From contig OZ023275.1 in assembly GCA_964007475.1 (NCBI GenBank), forward strand, positions 30,323,619-30,387,618: a stretch of 64,000 nucleotides of DNA, in the 5' to 3' direction. The stretch is from Hybos culiciformis (taxonomy: Eukaryota > Arthropoda > Insecta > Diptera > Hybotidae). Positions 1 to 12,300 of the stretch are shown here, in pieces. Made by a program: the position numbers and the translations under genes. Position 1 is the stretch's first letter. Each line of letters begins with the position of its first letter. The notes under the pieces are model-generated. The model saw nothing but the letters and a program-made list of their open reading frames with translations, was not told the DNA's origin and made no database searches.

Positions 1-3000
1 ACTATTAGTTCTCAAAGAGATCATTATAGATTATAAAGCTTTGCACTTGATTTTATTAATTAAATCGCTTATTATATCAATATTATTGTTGCGAATAGTT
101 GAACGTAATCGAACTATTGGAAAATTTTTTAATGTTTTTCATAAAAAAGACGGAAATCAACATTTATTTGAATTCCATCAAAATAAATTAATAAATAATT
201 TTATAAGTTTATTTGCTGTGAATAGCTTAAGTTTTAGTTGTAAAAAGATTTAGGATTTTAAGTAGTTGGAGCCATTAATATATAATTATAAATATATAGA
301 GTAACGATAACATAATAAGTTACTATGAACAAAGTCAAAATCTTTCATTACCATTTTTTTGTCGCTCAAACTAGTTCACACAATTAAGAGATTAAAAATG
401 AAAACAACATAAATCTTTACTCAGACTTCAGAGCAAGCTTTAATATTTTTAAACTCAAAAAATTACAATATTTTTACAATATTTGAATTTTAAAGAATGT
501 TGCTAGTTAGATGTTTCTACATTCATAAACATATACGAGAAAATTTAATTTATTCTTATAATTTTTTTTTTGTATAAATGGATTTTGTATGCATGTTGTG
601 CATGTAAGAAAAATTGAACAACAAAGAGCACAAATATACATATAAAAATTTAGAAGTATTTTCTGGTGTCAATAAAAAAGGAATATGCTTAAAAATTTTT
701 TGTTTAAACTAGAAGAAGCATAATTTTCAAATCCTATATATCTATTTGTTGGATCTAGCATTATTTATTAAAATTCAGTCATAAATTTTTTTCGACTTCT
801 TTATTTAAACATTCGTCAATCTGTAAGTCATAAGTTACCTACACAATTCAAGCCTATAGCTTACAATATAATTAAGAAACGACCAAGTATTATTCACACT
901 TAATCAGCATGCGTTCTTTATTTTTTTTTGGCCCCTAAATCAACTTAATAAAGTCAGGGAAAAAATATATATGAATATTTTAAAGGGTGAACATTTGAAT
1001 GTGGTTTCATTTCATATAAAAATAAACAACTTTAGAAATACAAAATAACATAACAAATGAATACAATTTGTTTTCAAATAAACCTACTTATACAGTAAAA
1101 ATGTAAAATACACAATTTTATTTGAAATGTTTCACTCGAATACGATTTGCAATAAAAAAAAAAATGTTAAATTGCTTTCATAGTATTCCGAACAATATTA
1201 TGTTACATATAAATTTCCACATTTTATAATAAAATAATTGAAATTGTATATTTTATTTTTTTATTTTTATTTTTTTTTCATTTTCATACAATTATTCGCA
1301 TTGACTTTGTGAATGGAATTACATTTTATTGAGATTAAAATTAAATTTTTTTGAGAAATAAATTTTAAAAATATGGTAAATGTGGTTACAAATTTAAATA
1401 TACGTAAAAATATAATAAAAAAAGAATTATATCTGACGAATTCAAAATAGAAAAAATTTTAAAAAAGATTCTTAAAAATGATTATAAGAGAAGAATTTTG
1501 TTCCTAGCAAAGCAACGCGCCGCTACGTCACTCTGATCGTTAAATTGCAAACAACTATTTTCTAAATTTGTAAATCTCATGAGCTCGGTCTGTATATGAA
1601 TTCGTAATGAGAAAATACAGTAAAAATGCATTTTCGATACGCTTCGAAAGTGTTAAAAGTCAAAGTTTCTGTTTTTAACCAAATATATGCAATAAAATGA
1701 AATAAAATAGAATATTATGCTTTAAACGACAATATATCATATTTTCATAAAGGTAAAAAAAAAATCGATATAATTTGCTTTCAAACTCCAATGAAATCTA
1801 TTCTAAATTTAAGTCTTCTTTGAAAATCTTATTAAAATTTTTGGTCAAAAGGACATTCGTGCTATAACAAAAGAATTTTGTGTGATAATAATAATACGTA
1901 TTTGTAGAAAGGATAAAAAGAATATATATAAGTATATACATAATACTTATTATTGCAGCTAACAACCCAAAAATTTTCTTATTTTTCCTTCAAAAACTTA
2001 ATAATATTTACTTAAAAAAAAATGTATATAAAAAAGGGAAATCATGATTTTCAATGAACTTGTCTCCTTCCAAATAAAAGAGTAAAACTTATATATATTT
2101 TATAAACTCATGTGTAGTAATATTAATCTTAGGATATTGGCACTATAATCACTAGACCTTGAAACATTCGATTATTATTTTTGTTTTTTTTTTTTTAAGT
2201 TGTGCAGAATACTTTCTAATCATTATATATACAATTTCTACGATTATAGAATTCTCGCTATAATATATGTTTTTTTTTTCTGATTTGTCGTGAATAATTA
2301 AAATTAGCGGGAGATGTGTGTTTAATCCTACTGCCTTTTATTTCGACATCCAATGTACCTACCTACAGAGTTTTATTGTACAAAATTCTTATTCTATATG
2401 CTGGCCGAAAGACTTATTAAATTTTTATTTTATTAGTTTGTACATTTTTGCTAAAAATTAATTTTTATTTTACAAATGACTTAAGTTTGTACGAAACAAC
2501 TTTTTATGTATTGTTGATCCGAACTTTTTGGACCAGACAATTTTCATAAAATTTTATAATATTTTTTTTATGTTAGCTAATAATAAGATTATAAAATATT
2601 TTATAAAGTTAGTTTGTTCAACAATAAAAGATCCTTCTTTTTATGCCGTATCATTGAAGATGATGGCAATGGCAAGTGAAAATGGTAAAAATGATACAGA
2701 ATTTTAATAATAATTTTCATTTTATGATGTTATTATTATTCATTAAATTGTATGATTTTTTAACCTTTCTGTTTTACAAAAAAAAAAAAAAAAAAAGAAA
2801 GGAAAATTTTCATAATATGCAAAACTTTAAAGGTGTTAAATTTTTTTTTTCACTTTAAGAATAATTTTATTTTTTGATTCTGATTATTCAAAAATATTTT
2901 TTTTTTTATGATTTCTTTGAACTTTAAAAGTGAATGCTTATAGGCTATCATTTTGGTGGGAAAACCAATAGTATACATTTCAGCCAGAATTATTGTAATC

Positions 3001-6000
3001 CTAGATGAAAAAAAAATTTACAAACGGGAAATTTTAAAAATGTAAATTTGAAAGGAAGAGAATTGGAACCAATAATACTTAGAATAATGTATGATTTAAA
3101 AAATTAAGAACTGGATTGATGAAAGAAATATTAATTAAATTGTTTTTCAAAACAATTAACTAGGGTTCTGTAATAATAAATAAGTGATTATTTTGAGATT
3201 TTTTCTTTTAATTAGTTATGTATATATATTGTACAATAGACTTAATCAATATTATAAGATCAAAAGGATTTCATAAAGAAGATATACCAAAGATATATAT
3301 AGTATATGTAGAAAGGTGAAGCAAATATATCAAAAAAGGCAGTTTTCATTTTTTTTTTGTAAATTTCTAACAGACTTATTAAAGTTTTATTTGTTTTATT
3401 TCCATTCCTACTAACAATTTTTTCGTAAATAATTTCTGTTAATGAAAAATATTTTTCCATTTCTTTGCACAAAATTTTCAATTTATGAAAAAAAAAAAAT
3501 TTATTTTACTTTTTTCAGGGAAAAATATCTTCGGTTAATAGACCTAAAGCGTTATATATTTATTTCTAAAAATGACAGCAAGTGGGGTTAAAATTTTATG
3601 AAATATAAAGTTATTATAAAATTAGTCGCTATAAAAGTAAAACATATCGATTTTATAAGAATTTTTTTCTTCTAAAAATATTAAATTAAATTTTTTTTCA
3701 TAGTGGTATATATAATAAAAATAATATGTACAAATATCTACCCATAAGCTCATTGTCTATCAGAAAAAGTATGAGATAAAAACATAGTTGAAAATTACCA
3801 ACCGCAAAATTAGTACAAAAAAAAAAGAAGAAAGAATAGGAAAATGCATTTCAAACAGATTAGAATTTTTTTTTTTTTCGTTGAATATGCCGGATGGAAA
3901 TGTTTGTTTAAGAAGACTAAAAATCTGGGTTTTTCATAAATTTTTTTTCCCTATATATATATATATAAGAATTATTTTAATGATGATAATGATTACTGAC
4001 CAGCCATGCAGAAAAACACACATACAAAAAATATGCTTTTTGATATGCTTTTAAAACAAATTAAAAAAAATAATTTTTATATTAAAAAAATGGTTTTTTT
4101 TTTCTTTATTTATTACTGTCGGTCTTTCTCTCACCATAAAAAGAATTTTTAAAATTGAAATTTACATCTTATTTTCTGAATTCATTATAATTGCAGCCAT
4201 TATGAATTGCAAAAATCGAAAATTTTATTATTTTGTCATATAATATTAAGTGTATTCAGTTTTTTTTTTGTATGGGAATTTAAATCTATAACTCTCTATA
4301 ACTTGAGCGAAATTTAAGCTTCAATTGTGTAGTTTTTTTTTAAGATAAGCAAATTAATAATATTACAGTTCTTACTTCGCTGACATTCATCATATTGCTA
4401 ATCTATATAAGCTTGCCAATGATTACAACAGGTGTATATTAATTGTCTTACTATTACAGATAGTGTAAGATAATTAAAATTGTAACTTCAATAACTAATA
4501 GTTTGCTAGAAGATTTTTGAATAACTTTCAGTTTTCGACTTTTTGTTTTTGTTTATATTTATCTGGTTTTATTTCTTTTTTATACAAAAATTCTCGTTAT
4601 TTATTTCTCTTAATAAATGTGCATGTTGTATGTATCTACATATTAATGGATGAACATAATGTATACCATAGTAGCACAAAAAAAGGGAAATTAAATCCTT
4701 TTAATTTAAAGGTATATAATTAACAATTTGGCAAATATATTAATTAAATTTTTTATTCTATTTCAAAAAAAATTATGTTCAAGAAATAATAATAAAATTT
4801 ATTCATAGATTTGAACATGCACATAAACATATCTTTGAAGGGTAACCAAAAGCCGGTTAAACAAGAATCTGAATATGATAGATGTGCAATATAAAATATA
4901 ATACTACACCTGATTATTCAAATTTAAGACTTTTAATAAACATTGCTGTTGAATTTACAAGAACATACAGTCATTCATATTCAAATATCTGGACTCATTC
5001 AGTCGAATGAAATTCCGCAAATTAAAAGACGAATCAAAAATTCATCTATTAACTCACACCTTCTCTGTATTTTGTTGGTGATTTAAAAATTTTCTATTAA
5101 TTTCTTATTTTCGACTATAACATTGTGAATAAATTGTAAATAAATAATAGTTTTGGATGAAATATAAATTGGCTCGTCCTTACCACCAAGGCCAAAACAT
5201 ATTAACACACGTACAATAATAAATATTTTATGTTAGGGAAAATTCTGAAAATTTTTGTTTTTTTAATTCAATAGAAGCCACAAGTATTTTTTTTTTTAAT
5301 AGTGATTCATACATTAAGGATATTAAAAGAGTTTTATATTATATTTTTATTTTTTGCCTTTTTATTTGAAATAGAGAAGCTTTTCATTTTCTTCACATTA
5401 TTTGTTTCCTTTAATATTATTCTTTATCATTTTTACTTGAAAAAAAATGCAGGTAGAGAAAAATGTTTACTATTTTATTTATATTCATAATTTTATACAT
5501 AAAAAACTGCATAAAGAAAAATGTATTTTCCTCCCGAGTGAATAAGTTCAAAAAGTTTTTGTCTAGTTTGTCTAGGAATTTTTAATGCTAAACTTTTTTT
5601 TTAATTTTTTTTACCGAACTTACATTAAAAGGCAGAAAACATGTACGAAAAGTTATTCTTGTAAATTTTTTTTTTTTTATTCTTGTAAAGATGTTGTAAA
5701 ACAATATTAATGTTTAAAAAAAAAAAAATTTTAGAAAACTAAAATACTTTTATGATTTTTTTTTTTAATAAGTTTTTAAAGTTAAAAAAAAATACCTTTC
5801 ACAAAATGCAACAATCTTTGAAAATTTTTGTGTTAAATTTATTGATTGTTCAATATTAGCTTCATTGTAAATTAGTTGTAAGATACTTTTATATAGATCG
5901 TTAATGCTATTGTATCTTTTTTTTTTGATGGGGCCATGCATTGATTTTTTTTTTTGTTTTCAAAAGTCTATGCTGTACTATATGATACACGTCAATATAG

Positions 6001-6100
6001 TAATTGAGCCTAAAATTTATTCGTTATTAAATTCTTGAATAAATAATTTATTGTATAGTAAATTTTAATTCTAACATAGTATAATTTTGTTTTCTTTCAG
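1..6100. other. AT-rich noncoding DNA upstream of the first coding exon
   Basis: No open frame here looks protein-coding; those present are short and made of A/T homopolymer codons (Lys, Asn, Phe, Ile). The only locally GC-richer patch is about 1499-1545, with nothing recognisable in it. Because a strong splice acceptor ends the region at 6100, at least its right part is probably an intron in the 5' UTR of the DIP-like gene. I could not identify a promoter or a first exon. Confidence 0.5.
6091..6100 (+). other. Probable 3' splice site opening the exon that holds the start codon
   Basis: A pyrimidine-rich tract (ttttgttttctttcag) ends in AG at 6100, 92 bases before the start codon at 6193. 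This is the best acceptor upstream of the signal-peptide exon. It implies that the mRNA leader is spliced and that a non-coding first exon lies farther 5', perhaps outside the window. Inferred from consensus only. Confidence 0.55.
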
Positions 6101-6143
6101 GCCCACAATCAAAATTTTTTTGTTAATAACACTAACACAAGAT

Positions 6144-6196
6144 ATGAATCAATTTAACATTAATAAAGAGCAATGAAATCAAAAGGACTGACATGA
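6144..6196 (+). promoter_or_regulatory. Two chained upstream ORFs in the leader of the DIP-like gene
   Basis: uORF1 runs ATG 6144 to TGA 6174-6176 (10 codons). uORF2 begins at 6173 on the overlapping ATGA and ends with TGA 6194-6196, which itself overlaps the main ATG at 6193 in the same ATGA manner. If the leader is transcribed as predicted from the acceptor at 6100, ribosomes would meet two short ORFs linked stop-on-start into the main ORF. Such uORFs commonly lower main-ORF translation; the effect here is inference. Confidence 0.5.
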
Positions 6197-6310
6197 TGAC
6201 AAGCTTAATGTATAATTTCATTATATTCAGAAGATTTAAATGGTTTTCATATTCTGAATTTGATTTAAAATGCTCACTATTAATATGTTTAATAATATTT
6301 AATTGCATTG
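6193..6310 (+). CDS. Exon 1: start codon and signal sequence
   Basis: Encodes residues 1-39 plus one base of codon 40. A long basic/polar n-region (residues 1-27, with RRFK at 13-16) is followed by a hydrophobic core SLLICLIIFNCI (28-39), as in a signal peptide or signal anchor. Second and third in-frame ATGs follow at codons 2 and 6. The donor GTAAGT at 6311 is near-consensus and leaves phase 1, matching exon 2. A second GT at 6332 (GTAATT) is also phase 1 and would add seven residues. An in-frame TGA at 6145-6147 closes the frame upstream. Confidence 0.75.
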
Positions 6311-9300
6311 GTAAGTGCCGTGTACAAACAGGTAATTTAATTATTAAATATTTATTTCTTTTTATTTAATGAAAACTAAATTAATAAAAATTTGTTCTCG
6401 TTTTTTAACTATATATATATAAATTAAACATATGATGACATCTGTTGGGGGAATAAAAATTTCAATAATGATAATTTGAAAAAATTGATGGAATATGATT
6501 GAAATAAATTTATAAAAATTTATTAAATTCTTAAAATATTTAAAATTTCTAACATTAAACCATTTAATATGAAATATTACGCCATCTGATGAAAACATAC
6601 TAATGACGATAATGGCAATTATTATTTTGAATTTTACATTAAATTTTTCCAACAAAAGTGGCCGCATTTGAACCAGATTTTGTATTTCCATTGGAAAATG
6701 TTACCGTAGCACAGGGACGTGATGCTACATTCACATGTGTCGTTAATAATTTAGGAGGTTATCGGGTGAGTGGAGATTCAACACATCAAAGGGTATGTAT
6801 CGGTTTTTTTAAATTTACTTAAAAAAATAATAATAAAATAAAATATAAAATAAAAGTGAAAGTAAAAAATTAAAATTAAAATAAAAATAATAATAATAAT
6901 AATAATAATAAAAAACTAATACAAAATAGAATAAAATAAAAAAAAAAAAAATGTTTGAGTATTTGAGTGCACAAATTAATCAAATTAAAAATGCTATTCT
7001 GTGTTTTTATGAGTTTTTCTATATATACCTATATACATTTTTTTTTTTTTATTTAAATGAAAAAAGCTAAATTATTTCACATTTGGATGCACCGAAATGT
7101 AGAATCACTACTTATCTACTATCGCACTGTTTTTTAAAAATTTTTTATTTTTTTTATTTTGTACTTTAATATATATTTTCATTTATTTCTTTTCATATTG
7201 TTTTATATGATTTTGCAGTGAAATAAAATTTTTGTTTATATGTAAATATGTTTTTTTTTTTTATCCAACCGCACCAAATGATTTTCAGAGCACCAAAGTA
7301 TTAATTAAAGCACTGGTTTTTAAAAGGCACAGAGTATTTTTTATTTTTCTATTTTTTGTTACTTTTTTTTTTTATTCTTTTAATTAATTTTATAACATTT
7401 TTCTTTAATTGCGATCAACAATCAAGTTTTTTGATGCAAAAAAAATATTATAAATGTCAACATACACGTTGATTTTTGGTCATACAAGAAGATCCCTTAT
7501 CAACATTAAAGTTTCAAACTAATTAGGTTATCGTTGACAGGCCCGCAGAGAGCATCATTGGGGCTGGGGTAAACAATATTTTGGAGGGAATCTTTTATAT
7601 TTAGTTATAGTTTAGTTGAATAATGAAAAATTAAAATATTCTTCTTAGTAAAAATCTAATTATCTGAGCTTGTATAAGGGATGAGAAAATTTGAAAGAAA
7701 TTTAATTTTTGCCAAATTTTATACTGAAGATATATTTATTAAAAAAAAATATTCACTTTTAATTAAAGATTCATAGAAGTTTTCGTTGCAAAATTTTTGA
7801 TCGCAAAAAAGAATTTTTTTTTAATTTCTTTTTTTATAATTGTAGGAAAAATTGGAGCACCACCATAGATAGAAAAATTTTTTGCACCGAAATATTTTTA
7901 CAATTAATAATAAATAAAAAAAAAAAAAAAATACAGAAAAAAAAATCAAGAATAATATTAAAAATTGTAGTGTGTTGGAAAAATATCAAATTTTATTATT
8001 AACAAAATTTTATTAATAAAAATTTCAAAACTTTAATTAAAAAACTTAAATTTTTTAAAACAAAGATTTATAGAACATGAACATACATAAATTACTGACA
8101 TTTATATTACCAGGTCAGTTAGAGAAATTTTGCATTTCTTGTATCTTTGTTTATTAAAGTAGATATTTCCCAAAACTCTGATAAACCTTGCTTAAAATAC
8201 ATTACTTGTATTATTTATCGTTATGAAATGACAGTGAATAGTTCAGTTACGAACTCTCAAAATACCAATTTTGAGAAATATTTCAAGTTTTTTTTAGGAG
8301 GTTATGATAATTATATGTAGTACACATAATTTCAAAATCAGGACAAACGAAGATATATATTTTTAAGAAGTTTCTTTGCTTGTTAGGTCCAATTGTAAAA
8401 ATTTGAATATTAAGAAATAAATAATTTTTCATTTTCTAAACGAGAATGTGTCGATGCGAAGGACACGTTATTTTCGCTTGCCTTTAAACTTTATTTAACT
8501 ATAATATGTTAATAATGAACATTAAAAATTCCAAAAACTTAAAAACAAGCTAAGTATCACAAATTAAAAAAATATTTTTATTAATATACATAAATATCAA
8601 ATTAAATATTATGTTAAAAATATATATTCCTTTTTTTTTTTTTAATTTCATGCATTTTTAACCTAAAATAACATTAATTCAGTACGTGTTATATGCTTTT
8701 CGTGTAGATAAAATCTTTTGAAATCAAATGCAAGAGATCCCATTTATGTTTTATGTAAATATTTTTATTAGAGCGAAATTTTTTAAATTTTTTGTTCACA
8801 GCTTAAATTACTTCGAAAATGTTCGCCACTACAATTATGTATTAAAGAATTAAATAATATTTTACAATTTGGAATTTATTATACCAACATAAAAATACTA
8901 TATACATATATACATAACATAATTTGAAAATATGTTAATGAAACATGGAATTACAAAATTCATTGGTTTGTCCATAAATTTTATGTAATTTTCAATTAAG
9001 TAAGATAAGATTTTTATTATATGTGTATGTCAGGTTGACGTGACAAGAACAATAGGATATTTTATATAGTACAAAATGAATCTGCGAAATAGATTTTTTT
9101 TTTAAGTACTTACATATTCAAGTATTGTTTGAAATTATAATGATATGACCGTGTTTCCTTGAAGTTTTGCTATTTTCTGGAGACGTTTACACATGTTAAT
9201 CAGCTTGAATTTATACGCTTAATTTATAATTTATGCTTATTTATCTGTCAGATAATTATTATGATATGGTATAAATGCAGTCTGGAATTCATGAGTTTTT

Positions 9301-12300
9301 ATGGCATATTCATATCAATATATTTTCATAATAAAATTCTTTAACTTAATAAATTTTCTTCAAAAAAAATGCCTGACATCTAAATTCAATTGAAAAATGT
9401 TTTTTTTATTTGGTTTTAAAACTTCACTCTTTTTCCAGAGCTAACTTTATAAAAAACAAATTTTTATTTTTTTCTTATTTGAACACAATATCAATTTTTC
9501 ACAGATTACCACTTCTATTGACCATTATTTGATATCGGATTTTCTATTTTGTTATAAATTCATTGATTCAATTTATGTATACAGTATAGCAATGTTGTAT
9601 ATAAAGAACGAAACAATATTATTATATCCATATAGAAGAGTATTTTATGTATGTTTATTGTACATGTACTAACAAATAAGAGTGTGTACATTTACCATTT
9701 ATTAAAAGTCAAGTGATTCATTGTGTGCACTGATTTTGAATGGTACATATGTTTCCCTATCCATTTCATTCATTTTTAGAAAATGAATGCTCGATAAAAT
9801 GAAAATAATATTGTTAATTTTGTTTACTAATATTGGAAGGGGATAAAAAATTCTTTGAAAATTTTTAAATTTTGTCTGAAATAAATTAAAATTTAAATAA
9901 TACTGAATAATTCTTGTTCTATCTAAAATAATCTTTCATTTGGATATAATATATTTTATATATATTATTTATTTGGGTAAAAATTATACCTTTAGTTATA
10001 ACTTAAACTCAGGGCCGGCTCAAGAGTTGTGGCGCCCTGTGCACATATAAATTTTTCCGCCCCCATATTATTTCTTAAACTTTTTAATAATAAAAATACT
10101 GGGAAAAATCTATGAATATATTTATTTAATATTTAAGAGATATTTATATTTTTATTTTATGTTTAAGAGTTCATTATTTTTATTTAATACTTAAGAGTGG
10201 AATTTATACAAACTCAAACCATATGAATTTAGGTCGAACTCAAACCATATGAATGAAAAAACTTGTAAACAGCTAAAGATATGCAAAATATTTATTATTA
10301 TATAGATACTAACTAGTCTTATGTATATTTTGTATTAAAATTATCCAAATTATTAATATATATTACATTTTTTAAATTATTTAAATAAAATTTAAAAAAC
10401 GTAAAAAAATGTCGGTCAATTTGCCGCCTCTAAATTTTGGCGCCCTATGCATTTGCCACATCTGCATTGCTCCTAAACCGGCCCTGCTCAAAGTATAAAT
10501 ATTCAACTATAAATTTAAGTTAATATTAATTGTAAACTTTTTCTTAAATATTCAAATATAATGTAGTTAAAAAAATTGAATTTTGATAATATTTTTAATA
10601 ATTAATAAAATACTGTTGACTTTATAATAAAGTTCAGAAATTAAAAAAAAAGTATTCGATGAATTTTTATTGGAAACTTTGAATTTAGGTTACAGCTCTA
10701 ATATTGTGGACATAAAATTCATATTTTGAGGATGTTCGATAAATAATGTAAAGTTGAGAAGTTTTCCATGACACTACAAAAATTAAATTATTCTTCAACT
10801 AAATATATTATTTCTAAGTAATCAAAAAATGATAGGAATTCTTAAATGAACTTTTAACTTGATCTGAAATGGAAAAACCTAATTTTTTTTGGTTACTTAT
10901 TATAAGCTTTTTACGCTGAAAATATATGTATATAAAAAAAACAAGAAAAATGCCCAAAAAATAAATATTGCATTATAATAAAATTGAAATATTTACAATT
11001 ATAAAAAAAAAACAAGTAATTAATAAAAAAAAAAAACCGAAACAAATATTGCACCCTTTTGCATGTGTTGAGAGAGCACTTAGTTGTACATAAAATAATT
11101 TTAGTTGAATTTTTTTATAATTTCATTAAAAAAAAAAATTTTAATTTTTGCAAAACTCAAATTTATTTATAAGTTAGTTGGTTGGACGAATATTCAGAAG
11201 CATAATATGCTCATTTTTATTAAAAGATAATTTTGTTTGCTCTTTCTTGAGGCATTAATATAAAAGTTAGTACGACTCTATCTGATCAAACAAAATGTTT
11301 TCAAATAAATTTGATTTTTGCTGAAATTATTTAAAATAATTATTATAAAATTCTTGATTTTAATAAAATACAATAAATGCGATATACAAAATTTTTCACA
11401 CTAAATGAAAAGGTGCCAAAAGAATGTATATTTGTATATTTGGATTTTACTATGTTTGAATTTTAAAAAAATTGGATTTCCCTCCAAATTAAGTTTTTGA
11501 CCCGTTTTTATTATGACAAAATATTTTAATTCCGCATTTCTATATACAATCTCTAAATTTTCTACAGGGAATATAATTAAAAACAAATTATTAATGTTCA
11601 AAAAGGGGAAAAATTTTTCTATCATTTATTATTCAGGTTTTTAATAATAGTGAAATCTCAATAATATGAACATAAAATTTCTAAAAACATTAAGTATTTT
11701 TTGACTTCTTAAGAAATTTGACGACTTTAGCAGAGAGAGACTCCATTCATTAAGTTTCTGTGATTTTATTCACTGTTAAGAGCTATTTTTTACACCTTTA
11801 AATATTCTCAGAGGATACAATTAATAATTTGATTTCTGTTATTTGATCATTTATAATTAAATTTTTACGGATTATTCCATTTCAACTAATCTACATGTTT
11901 GTAGATATATAAAAAATAAACAAATTTTATGCAAAAAACCTTAAATTTGTAAAAATATTTATTAACTTTTAATTTTTTATAATGAATATTTATTTATTAT
12001 TAGTAGTTAGTAGTACAGTATTTTGAATAAATTATAGTATATTATATAATTTTATGTATCAAAACAAAAAAAAATATTAAAAATAAAAACTAAAAATACT
12101 TGGAATAGTCAATCATAAATTACCTATAAATATTATAGTAATATGACTAAGCCATTTTTGCTATCCGAATTTAGAATTCAGACAAAAAATGTAAACCTTT
12201 CCTTTAGTTCCTCATTCTTGTTGTTGCTTTTATTCTGTGTCCATAATGTAGTTCCCATATTCGGGAAGTTTTTGTGAAAATAGTCATATGGTCTAAAAGA

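Noticed and set aside
1499..1545. GC-richer patch upstream of the gene, considered as a promoter or exon
   Set aside because: No TATA/Inr arrangement, splice signal or reading frame that I could defend.
6362..6691. 109-codon minus-strand frame over intron 1 and exon 2
   Set aside because: Antisense to a recognised DIP exon and otherwise low-complexity.
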